Source of the DNA: Glaciozyma antarctica PI12
Lineage: Eukaryota; Basidiomycota; Microbotryomycetes; Kriegeriales; Camptobasidiaceae
DNA: 64,000 nucleotides
Reading direction: 5' to 3'
Assembly (NCBI GenBank): GCA_002917775.1
Contig: KZ627150.1
Location: 408,284-472,283, forward strand
Shown here one piece after another: positions 9,977 through 20,510 of the stretch. Numbering within the stretch: position 1 is the first letter of the stretch; the number at the start of each line of letters is the position of its first letter. Both the position numbers and the translations under genes were made by a program. A model generated the notes under the pieces. That model saw only the letters and a list, made by a program, of their open reading frames with translations, made no database searches and was not told the origin of the DNA.

Positions 9977-12900
9977 CTACGCGAAAATCTTGAAGAACTT
10001 GGCGCGGAACTCGCGGTGGAGCATCGCGATAGCTCGGTAAAGACGCCAGTCGGCTGCCACAACGAACAACGTTAGCCCCGCTCCTCACTCTTGCAAGACA
10101 GAACGCACCATCGTTGACAGCAGGCGGGCGAGCGATCTCGTCCTCCTTCTCCGCGCCATCGTCGCCGGCGGGACCTTGGTCCTGGCCATCGTCCGAATCG
10201 TTGTCCCCGGCGTCCTGCTCGTCCGTCGAACGCTCAAGGAGAGTCTCGAGAGCCGCCTTGACTGAGCAAAGAGCGTCGTCAAAGTTCTCTGCGGTAGTGA
10301 GGTCAGAGGCGTTCTAATGGGCGTAGGGTGCGGGGCGACTTACTCAGGTCGAACCAGACGTCTCCACGACGAATGCCATGGTCTCGCACCAGGACGTCGA
10401 GCGACCCGTGCTTGAGGAACTCGGGGATGTAGCCGCTGCGAGGAGAAGGAGCGTCAGTTCTGCCAGAAGTCGAGACAGCGAGCGACACTGACTCAAGTTG
10501 GTGATCCTGACTCGTGAGGAAGGGCAGAGTCGGCACGGCGTGCTTCGTGAGAACGAGTCCAGCCCTCGAGCTCCCTGAGGAGCGAGAAATTCGTCAGCGC
10601 CATAACTTCCGATGCGGAGCTGAAGCAAACGCACCTGCGAGCTCCGAAACCGACTTGTACGAGTCGCCATGTCCCGAGAGCGCAACGAAAGGCGAACGAC
10701 TGTCGACGTCGATTTCCGACTGGCGAAGGTTCGCAGCGAAGGAACCATCGGCGGTCGGGACGGACTCGACCTTGCGACCCGAGAGCGGAAGAGTGTCGTC
10801 CGGTCCCAGATCCGCCGTGTGCTGCTGAGCGTACTCGCGCGCGTACGTTCCGAAGATCTGAACGATGGAGGCGTGGTGGCGGTCGAGTGCAGCGGCAACG
10901 CGAGGAGGAAGGGGAGGGAGGATGATAGCCGAGGTCGAGTTCCGAAGGTCGAGGCGAAGGCTCTCGGGCGACTGCTTGCGGCGTTGGAGGCGGCCGAAGA
11001 GGTGGGCGAGGACGACGACGAGCTCCTTCATCGTCTCATCGGCCGAGGTAGGCGAGCTGTCGAAGTCCTTGGTCAGGCGATGGAGCTCGCCAGATCGGAA
11101 GAGGGCGACGAGGGCGAAGTTCGAGGGCTCGAAGGGGTAGAGGGCCTGCAGGAGCTGCGTCAGTCCCGCATGCAATGACTGAAAAGGAAGCGACGCACCG
11201 AAACGATACCGTAGAGGTTCATCGGCCTTCCAGTCTCGTCGAGGAGTCCAGCTCGTCGAAGGTACTCGATCGAGAACCTGACGAAGTGAACCACCTGGTC
11301 CCGACCCGTCTGGTTGCCGACCGACAGCTGCTTCAGCGTCAAGAGTCCCTCGATTGCCTTCGTGGGAAGCTCGGCGCCGCCAGAGCCGTGGAGAAGGTTG
11401 TGGAGACGCAGGATGAGGGTTGTGGTGAGAGGGAAGGAACCGCCCTGCGAAACGACGAGTTGTTAGTGAGGTCTCGGGACGTCGGCGAGGAAGACGTACG
11501 AGCTTCGGAAGACGGGAGAGCAACAGTCGCTGGATGCGGTCGAGCGAGACTCCGACGAACACGACGAGTCCGAGGTTGTCGAAGCCACGACGGCCCGCAC
11601 GTCCAGCGCATTGGCGGAAGTTGAGGGCGGTGAGGAAGACCGAGTCTCCACCGAACACGCACGTCTGTGAGAGGTCGTCAGCGGCGAGCATCGTTGAAAC
11701 AGGCGAGCTGGACGTACTCGGGCAGGAGCGTTGATACCGAGCGCCAGAGTTCCCGTAGAGATGACGACGCGGAGAACACCACGACGAAACAAGTTCTCGA
11801 CGAGAGTTCGGTAGCGCTGTAGTTCAAGGTTCGTCAGCTCGACTGCAGAGAGAGCGAGGAGGAGGAAGACGCACTCGGTTCATTCCGGCGTGGTGAACTC
11901 CGACTCCTCGTCGGAGAGCGTTGATGAGCCCTGAACGAAGCTGCGTTAGTACCAGAAGATAGCGAGGGGGAATCGCAACGCACAAGACGGAAGGTTAAGC
12001 CACGAAAGCTCAGAGATCTCCTTCGCGAACTCGACCTGGGAGATGCCCTGTAGAACGAACTCGCCGTCAGCGACGAGCGCAGCGTAACGGCGCGAAAGGC
12101 ACACACCTTGCCAACGAAAGAGAACTCGTCGGAGGGGTCGTCAGGGTTGAACGAGTTGCTGCCTTCGTCGTCGCCGCCACGTCCCTCGTCGTCGTCCTTC
12201 TTGTTGCGGTTCGCCGACTCCTGAGCCTTGGCCTTGGACCTCGCGAGCTTCTCGTCCTCCTTGGCCTTCGCGACGCGACGCTTGTACTCGGGCGACTTCA
12301 TCCTCCAGCGGTTCTCAGCCTCCTCGAGATCCTCGAGCACGCGCTTACAGATCTCCTCGCACCTGTTTTCGCATCGGATCAGTGCTGCTTCGAAGAGGAG
12401 TGCCTGCGAGATGGACGAACGCGTTGCGGTCAAAGTTGAAGATGATGGCCGGGAGGGAGCCTTGGGCGTTGAGATCGGCAAGGAGAGGAAGGAAGAGCGA
12501 GTAAAAGCCGTCCTCGCCACCTTCGGCGATAGCCTCCTCAGGTCCTTCGAGAGCCTGGCGAAGAGGACGCTCGAGATCCTTGACAACCTTCTGGTACGGC
12601 GAGTTCTCCTCGCGCGATCCGGGAGCTTCCATCCACGCGAGAAGGAGGTTCTTGAGCTCCTTCTCGTACTTGATGACGTCCTTGATGGCGACCGAGGGCG
12701 TGTCGGCAAAGTACGTCGAAGGCGTGAACCTAGGATCGACCTTTCCCCCCGACTCGACCATCGCCTTCCAGAGCGAAAGCGCGTCGCGCGGCTCGAGGGC
12801 GAGGTCGTCGGGGAGGTTGGGATCTCCGAGTGCGAGCGCCGCGATCGGATGGACGTGCGGGAAGACTTCGGGTCGGGCGACATGCTCGTTGAGGGTGCCG

Positions 12901-15900
12901 ATGCGCTTCGTGGGGAACTGAGGGGCGTAGGCGAACTTTCGAAGGGCGTTGAAACGGTGGTGGTGCTGGATGAGCGAGTAAGTGCGACCGTGTCCCTCTT
13001 CGACGGATTCGAGCCAGGCGGAGAAGCGTTCGGGAGCCTTCATGGACGACAAGTCAGCTTTCGGATCGTCCGTACGAGAGGGAGAAAGCGCACTCCGACG
13101 GTGGCACTGAGACCGATGATGGGCGCCGGGTTCATGAGTAGAATCTGCCTGGACGAGCGAAGCGGGTCAGCACGGCGTCTCAAACCAGAACGAAGCAACT
13201 CACTCCCAAATGGCTCCTCCTTCCTCCTCCGAGATCGAGTGAATCTCGTCGACGATGCTACGCTTGATGCGAGGCGACCAGACGGAGGCGAGAGCCGGGT
13301 TCAAGAGCATGATCGAGAGGATGTGAGGGACGGTGACGAGGATCTGGCAGTTCATGGGGTTGTTGATCCTGTAGTCGCGAGTGTGAATCGCCCACATGTT
13401 CGCTCCAGGAACATCTTTGGAGAATCTGGGAAGGGCGTCAGTAGCTGCAGGTCAAAGGGAAGCAGATTGAACTCACCGTGCGAAGACCTCGGCGGCGACT
13501 TGATTGACCAGCGCCTTCGTGGGCGCGACGTAGATGACTGCAGAGAAAGCGTCGTTAGTCCCACAACGTTGCTGAGCGTGCAAGGGAGCGCGCACCAATG
13601 CCGTCGTCAGACTCGCGAAGGACCTGCGTTACTCTGGTCAGCTTCGCTCGCAATCTCGAACTCCATCTCGAGAACGCACCTTCTCCATCGCAGCGAACGA
13701 GATGAACGTCTTTCCACTCGAAGTCGGCGCAACAATGAGCATGCTCTCGTCGCGATCAATCTTGTCGAGGACGTCTCGCTGCCACGCATCGGGCTCGAAG
13801 TTGACGCGCGAATCGGGCTTGCTGTCGAGACTCCTAACCATGTGTTCTCCCATGCACTGCGCAGAACAACATCAGCCCCGCTCTCCATACTCAGCAAAAA
13901 CGCACTCACCCTCAACTGGAACTCGACCGGATCCTCGACGACGCGCATGTACTCATACAGCGGTTTCCCACTCTTCGCCAGGCTCACAAACGAGAACGAA
14001 AGCTTGGCCCCCTTCTCCTCCTTCTCCTCCTTCTCCTCCTTCTTCTCCTCCCCCTTCTTCTCCTTCCCCGCCTTCCCCTTCTTCGCGACCGGTTTCGCCG
14101 CCTCAGCCGCCGCCGCCTCCGCCGCAGCACCAAAGACCATTCCAGCAGGGACGAGGGAGCTCAATCCGAGCGTCTCGAGGATCGACAGAAGGGCCTTTCC
14201 TTGTCGCTCGTTGATCGCCACTTGGCCTTTGACGGCGCGAAGGAGAAGAGCGTTCGTCGTGCGAGCTAGGAAGACGCGGTACTCGTCTCCGACGAGAGGG
14301 ACCTCTCGACGGTCGTCGGCGATCCACCGCCTCAACTCGAGGTCGAGGCGCTTGAGAGTGATCTCGGTGCCGAGCCAGCGGTCCGACGCACGTCGGTTCT
14401 TGAGGAAGCCGTTCAGGAGAGAGATTTGGGCGGTGACGGCGAGAGGCTTGAGTTCGGCGAGCTTCTCGGTCCACCATTTGGCGTTCTGCTCGCCTTCTTC
14501 CGACGCCCTGTCGTCAAGCCATCAGTAGGGATCGAAGGGAGGAAGAGGGAGGAACGCACTTCTTCGCAGCGTTCTCAGCGATGAGCTTCTCTTTGGACGT
14601 GAGAGGCTTCGCGACGACTTTGGCGTTCTTCGGTGGCGCCCGAACGACGTTTGAAACCTTGACGACCTTGGCCTTGGACGCCTTTCCGACAGCCGGGATG
14701 ACTTGCTGTTTGAGACTCGTTCCCAACGCGCCAGTAAGCGACGCCGCCGACTTCTGCATCGCCGCCACTGCTCACGTCTCGTCAGTCACGGTCGTCGTAG
14801 AAGGAGGAGAGAGGACGCACTGTAACGCTGTTCCTTGCGATCCCTCTTCTTCCTCTGCCTCGCATCAAGCTGCACCGGCGCCGGTCCACCCTGGTGCGTC
14901 GGCAAGAGCGGCTTCGGCGAATGCCAGTACGTCGTATCATCAAAGACGGTATCGGCCTCGAGCTTGTTGGGCGTACTCGCGTTCGTCTCCTTGTCCGAGA
15001 CGCTGACGTGCACGCTGGAGAGGTGCGAGTCGAAGACGGGGTTGGAGAAGGGGAGGAGCGTCGAGGCTTCCACCGGTGGGAGGGGAGGGAGGGTAGTCGA
15101 TTCGCTGCTGAAGCGCGTGCGGAGGGCGGTGAGGTCGACGGGAGATTGTCCGAGAGATGTCCATTGCGCGGCGACGGCTTCGAAGGCGGTGGGTCCGAGG
15201 ATGTCGGAGAGAGGGGCGGAGGAGACGAGGGTGTCGAGGAGGAGGAGGAAGAAGAGGCGGCCGTCGAGGTCGAGTGCGGGGAAAGAGGCTTGAAGAGGTA
15301 GGGCGTCAATCGTGGCAGAAACGCTCTGGTAGAGAGTCGGGAGGAAGGTAGTGTCGAGGTAGGTCGAGAGTTCCGCGGACGGGGTCGGCATGCGTTGAGC
15401 GCGGGATGCAAGGGGGATCGACTCGAGTAGCGTGGCGTGGGCGAGGTAGACGAAAAGGAGGCTCGAGGAGAGTGCGTCGGACTGGACTCCCAAGAACGTC
15501 TGTGCGGCGTTGGTGAGTAGGTCGGAGGAAGACGTCGAGGATAGCTCCGAGGAAGGGAAGAGGGGAGAGATAGCCGCGGCGTCCAAGGCTACTCGGGCGG
15601 CGTTGGTGGCGGCGAGGCGGGGAGGATGGAGAGCCGAGGACCTGTGCTTCCTCGTGCGGTCGAAGACGTAGCTGATCATCTTGCCGTCCTTGAAGTCGGC
15701 CGGTTGGAGAAGCACGACAGGGATGCTTTGGCTCATGGTGTTGCTGGCAGGATCTTCGTCAGCTCAGTCCTGTGCCGTCGTGCTGCGAAACTCACAAGAG
15801 GAAGGCTCGTGCCGAGAGGATCCTCTCCGCCTCGAGACTGTCGTCCTTCTTTCGAAGTCCTCCGTCGAATCCCAGCAGGAACATGGGCTGCATGTGGGTT

Positions 15901-16593
15901 AGCTCACGTAGATTCGGGTCGCTCCATCTCGAGACTCACGCGCTTGCGCTGGTAGTAGGCTGCCCACTCTGGGTCGTCGAGGGACTCGAAGAGGTGGAGC
16001 TTGATGCCAGGAAGGCTTGCCGCCTGCCTCATCAAAATCGAGCGTGCGAGAGCTCTCGCCGCAACAACTGAAGCTGCTTCGCCCGTGTGGACCGTCCCGT
16101 GGAGGTTTGCTGCGAGGACACCATCAGCTCCGCCTCCTTCAGACATCATCCCCGCCGCCACTCACTCTGGAAGAAGACAATCTCAAACGTGCAATCCCGC
16201 TTGACCATCTGCTCGATCGACCGTTCCAAAAGCCAGGTGGCGTGGAGGAGCTGGAAGCTGGCGTCTCCCGCCTTGCCGAGCGCGAGGAGCTCGTTGTCGA
16301 GGACGTACTGCACGAGAGCGTCGCCATCGACCACAAAGAGCTCCTGACCAGCGTAGTCTCCAATCACATCCATCCATCGGGGCGACTGCTTCGTGTACCA
16401 AGTCCTGCAAAGGGACGGCGTCAGCGGTGGAAGGTGGGAGACTGGTCGCCACCAGCGGCACTGTTCTGGCGCTGGCTGGCACCTGGCCTTCGTTGTGAAG
16501 AGCGACGTACCTATCCAGTTCATCCAGAGCAGTCCTGGGAGTGATGTCGCCAGTAATGTCGAGAGCAAGCTCTTGAGCGTGGTCGTCTTCCAT
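9977..16593 (-). CDS. DDX60-like Ski2-family DExH RNA helicase (very large)
   Basis: About 20 short-intron exons on the reverse strand, roughly 1,800 residues. It starts [16 protein letters not shown] at 16593 and ends in AKFFKIFA at 9977. The N-terminal region carries [20 protein letters not shown], typical of DDX60-type proteins. Residues midway hold a Lys/Glu-rich linker (encoded near 14000-14070), then the helicase core: [12 protein letters not shown] (motif I, near 13720), [11 protein letters not shown] (Ia), VDEIHS (motif II, DEIH, near 13245), GLSATVG (III), [24 protein letters not shown], and [12 protein letters not shown] (motif VI). A winged-helix/Ski2-like C-terminal region follows. 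DDX60 relatives act with the exosome and RNA sensing in animals; fungal roles are poorly known. A 12-base leader remnant after a ttgcag acceptor precedes the ATG. Confidence 0.88.
14000..14075 (-). repeat. Imperfect trinucleotide tract encoding a Lys/Glu linker
   Basis: A run of ctt/ctc triplets on the forward strand reads as alternating Lys and Glu codons inside the DDX60-like gene, just before the helicase core. It is a flexible charged linker and a likely site of length variation. Confidence 0.7.
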
Positions 16594-16857
16594 CTTTTAA
16601 GAGGTCTGCAAGAAGCGGAGGTCAGCGAGGAGCGCTGGGCTGGGAGGTGATTATGTTCACCCTCTGCTGTTAAGGTGGTTGTTGTTGTTCCTCGTATAGA
16701 GGATGACTGAGGAGAGCCAAGCGGAGCCGCTCTCAAGCAGTGAAGCACCGTGGGAGAGTTGACTTTGGCTGGCAGCTCGTTTTTTTGCCAGAGTCGTCCT
16801 CCTCATTGCTTGAGCTCACTCTCGTCCGCCCTTGACAAAAGCAAGTACAGACGCAGG

Positions 16858-19800
16858 ATGGAATCACCACTAGATCAGGATCAGCTATCAGCAGCCGACT
16901 CTCCCTCATCAGCTCAGCTCACCACAACTCGACGAAGGAAGGCGCTTCCTCTTCATCGCTGCCGCTTCCCCGACTGGTCTCCCACAGCAATCTCAGCACT
17001 CGCTATTACCCCTCCCAGCTTCAACACTGAACTACTCGGATTCGGAGGAGCTAGTAAGGAGCGAGGCATCTTGGGCGTTGGAAGGGCGAACGGAGATGTT
17101 GAGCTCATGTGCTGGGGAGGTCACCAGGGCTGGATCTCGTGGCGGGTGAGCTGGCTTCCCTCTCCAGAGCGGCTCTGGCCTTGCTCAAAGGCATTGAAGA
17201 GCTAAAGCCGCCGAGGAATCCCTTCCTTAGACCAAACGAGCTGATGCACCTCTTTTTGCAGACCCTTCCCTCCTCCTTCCCTCTCCCCAAGCTCCGCAAC
17301 TCGAAGAAGCCAACTTCGCTTCTCTCCCACCTCCTCTTCACGCACCAAACCACGCTCAGCGATTCCGACTTGGCCCTCTACGACGGCGACCTCGCGGGCG
17401 CAGAGCAGGAGGTTCGGAGATTGGAACGCGAGGGCGTGCGCCTCTTTGGAGTCGGAGGCGTCGGAAGTGAGCTCGTAGAATGGGAGTGGGGAGGACCTGG
17501 AGTGAGCAAGGAAGTCGGACGCGTCAAGGTACGTGCCTTGCCCTCGCAGCCTTCGCATCGCAGTGCCTGATCTCCCTTCGCAAACGCAGTCCACTCTTCC
17601 TACTCTCCCTCCCATCTTTGCCCTCGCCGCTTCTCGCGCCTCTTCCTACCTCGCCATTGGCTGCGAGGACTCGACGATTCGAATCCTCAACATCATGGAC
17701 GACGAGCTCGAGCTCATCTCCAAGATCGAAGTCGGTGGCCCCGGCAAAGTGCGGGCACTCTCCCTCGCCTGGGGTCCTCCTGTCGCGCCCGTCGTTTCTA
17801 AGAGAAAGGCCCGAGGTACGTTTCAGTCACCTCTTCACAGGGGACTTCGCTGACCGAACCCCCGCCCGCAGAAGGCTCCCCCGACGCGTCCTCCCTCCCC
17901 GCGCACCTCGGCACTCCCGCCGAAAGCTACCTCATCGCAGGGTGCTCCAACTCCTCCCTCCGCCGCTTCGACCTTCCCGTCTCAGGCTCGCCCGTCGGCG
18001 TCTGGCGATCCGTGCACCGAATGACGGTTGATCGGCTCAAGGGAGAGCAGACGGTCGTTTGGGCCGTCGTGGTCCTCAAGGACGGCACGATCGTTAGTGG
18101 GGACTCGATGGGCAACATCAAGTTCTGGGACGGAGAGATGGGAACGCAGTTGCAGAGCTTCAAGACGCACAAGGCTGATGTCCTCTGCCTCACCGTCGGA
18201 TCCGTTCGTCCTCTCCCTCACTCCTATCGAAATAATCCTGACGAACTTTTTCCGCAGGACGGCACCTCCATCTTCACCTCTGGCGTCGATCAAAAGACCT
18301 CGGAATTCCGCCTCGTCGCCGTCTCGTCCAAAAAACAATCCGCCTCCCCTCGATGGATCCCCTCCTCCGGCCGGCGTCTCCACTCGCACGACGTCCGAGC
18401 AATGATCATCTCCCCACCCTACCTCCTCCCCCTCCCCTCTCCCGCCCCCCCAACCCCTTCCACCCCCATCGTTCCCATTCTCACTTCAGGCGGCCTCGAC
18501 CTCAGCCTCATCATCGTCTGCGCCTCTCCCGCCCCTTCTTCCTCCCGTGCACCGGTGCTGAGGAACCCCGTTTCTGACGCGCCCTCAACGGCGTTCGAGA
18601 CGACTATTCACAGGCGCGCGTCGTACGTCCCGCAGAGGAGTAAGCCGTTCACGGTTTCGAGGGAGGCGAGGTTGCTCGTTTGTAGGCGGGAGAGGAGTGT
18701 GGGAGTATGGGCGATTGAGGAGAGTGGGAAGGTGAAGGAGGAGAGTGGGAAGGTTGGGTGGAAGAAGTTTAGGGAGAGATTTGGAGTTGCCGAGGAGGAA
18801 GAGGAGGAGAAGGGGGAGGAGGCGTGGAAGAAGGTTGTGGAGATGGAGCTGAAGGTGAGTTGCTGTGGCGCGGGCGAGGGACGGAGCTGATGCGGTGATG
18901 CAGCTTCAAACGAACTTGATTGCGAGCGCCGTTTCGAACGATGGCAAGTGGCTCGCCGTCTCGGATCTCTACGAGACCAAGCTCTTCCGCCTGCAACTCG
19001 TTCGTCCTCCTCTCCTCTCAGACATCGACCGCGCTGACTAAGTAGCACGAAAAACAGAAGAACGGCGAGATCTTCCCCCGCCGCCAAAAGACGTTCTCTA
19101 CGTCCCTCTCCGCCGCACTCCCTCCCTCCCTCGGAACCGGATCCTCCGTCCTCGCCTTCACCAACGACTCGCGTCGTCTCACCCTCGCCACCTCGTTCGG
19201 CTCCTCGATCGCTGTCGTCGACCTTCCTGCCAGCAAGGAGGAGGTCTTTACCGTGGTCAAGGTTTTCGGAGAGCATGGAGACCGCGAGGCCGGTCGTGAG
19301 ATTCGCGGCAAGACGGCTGTGAAGGCCAGTGGGGATGGGGATGTCGAGATGAATGGGGTTGAGCATGAGGATTCGTCGGATTCGTCGGACGAGGAGATGG
19401 AGTCGAACGCTGGTGGTAGGGCGAGGAATGGGGATAAGCCGGCTACCGTCGCTTGTATGGCCGTCTCGGCGGATGGCAAGTGGCTGGCGAGCGCTGATGT
19501 GGAGCGCAAGGTGTGCGTTTTCGATCTTAAAGCTCTCAAGGTCCGTCTTTTCTCCTCCTTCCGCGCTACCTCGCTGATTATTTTCTCAACAGCATTACAC
19601 GACTCTCCCCACCCCTTCTCACGTTCCCTCGGCCCTCTCCTTCCTCCCCTCCTCCCCCCTCGAGCCCACCCTCCTCGTCGCCCTCCCCACGAACGCCCTC
19701 TCCCTCTTCGGCCTCACCACCCTCCGTTTCCACCCCTGGGCACTCCCTCTCTCCTCCCTCCGCTCCAACACAATGATGGACATCCGCGAACCCGTCCTGG

Positions 19801-20183
19801 GCGTCACTTTCGAGCCTCGCGACGAATCCGCCTGGTCGTCCTCCATGCACGCCAGTCGGCGCGCGGTCGTCTGCGATCAAGTGGCGGTGGTCTGGGGCGC
19901 CAATTGGGTGAGCAAGATTGATTTGGACGAAGTGAGGAACGGGACGAGCGTCGTTGGGCCCAAGGCGAATGTTCGGCGCGAGGAGGATAGGAAGAGGGGG
20001 AGGGAGGAGGAGGGAGAGGCGGAGGAGGTTAAGCTCGATATTAGGACGACCAGGAGGTATCAGCCGCTTGTGCTGTTTGACTTTGTCGGGCAGGGCGAGT
20101 TGGTCGCGGTCGAGAGGCTGTGGTTCGACCTTGCGAAGGACCTGCCCGAGGCTTGGGTTAAGGGAGGCGAGTTTGGCACTTAG
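16858..20183 (+). CDS. UTP4: U3 snoRNP component UTP4 (cirhin), WD40 protein
   Basis: Eight exons (16858-17145, 17262-17528, 17590-17815, 17872-18203, 18258-18854, 18904-18999, 19058-19540, 19593-20183) give 959 residues in one frame. UTP4 is a subunit of the t-UTP complex of the nucleolar SSU processome, needed for pre-18S rRNA transcription and processing. Recognised segments: FPDWSPTAISALAI at the first blade; VVWAVVVLKDGTIVSGDSMG, then KFWDGEMGTQLQSFKTHKAD (classic UTP4 blades); TSGVDQKTSEFR; and the C-terminal QPLVLFDFVGQGELVAVERL block followed by a short tail. It is longer than human UTP4 (686 residues) because of Ser/Pro and Glu-rich insertions around exon 5 and exon 7. It is divergent from the DDX60-like gene with 264 bases between start codons. 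Confidence 0.9.
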
Positions 20184-20510
20184 GATGTAGAACCAGTGCA
20201 ACTTCATTGGAATTCCTCGTCGTAGGATCAGAGTGCGAGAGTCGAGCTTTGGAGTTGAACAGCTTCCTCGCTCAGCATCTCCGAGAAGGCCGCAGAGCGC
20301 GACGGATCGACGGATCTCACAGATTTCTTCGCTTTCGCTGCGACACCAGCTGTGGCCTAGCCTGTAGCTACTTTGGAGCCCTGAACTTGCTCTGAGACTT
20401 GGCTTCCCCTCCATAAACGATCTGTGGGAGTCAAGGAGGCGTCTCCTTCGCGTCGTCGCGTTCGCCTCTCTCTTTCCTCCACTTCACCGATTCCACGCAA
20501 TTCTCTCAGT
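20184..20510. other. Intergenic, no gene seen
   Basis: About 330 bases between UTP4 and the SNF2-family gene, both forward. A pyrimidine-rich leader precedes the next ATG (ctctctctttcctcc near 20466-20482). Nothing else was recognised. Confidence 0.5.

Noticed and set aside
12228-14528. A 766-codon open frame on the forward strand, the longest single open frame in the window
   Set aside because: It lies antisense to the DDX60-like helicase, whose conserved motifs, introns and splice signals are all on the reverse strand. The forward frame reads across those introns, has no recognisable domain and is a by-product of GC-rich codon bias.
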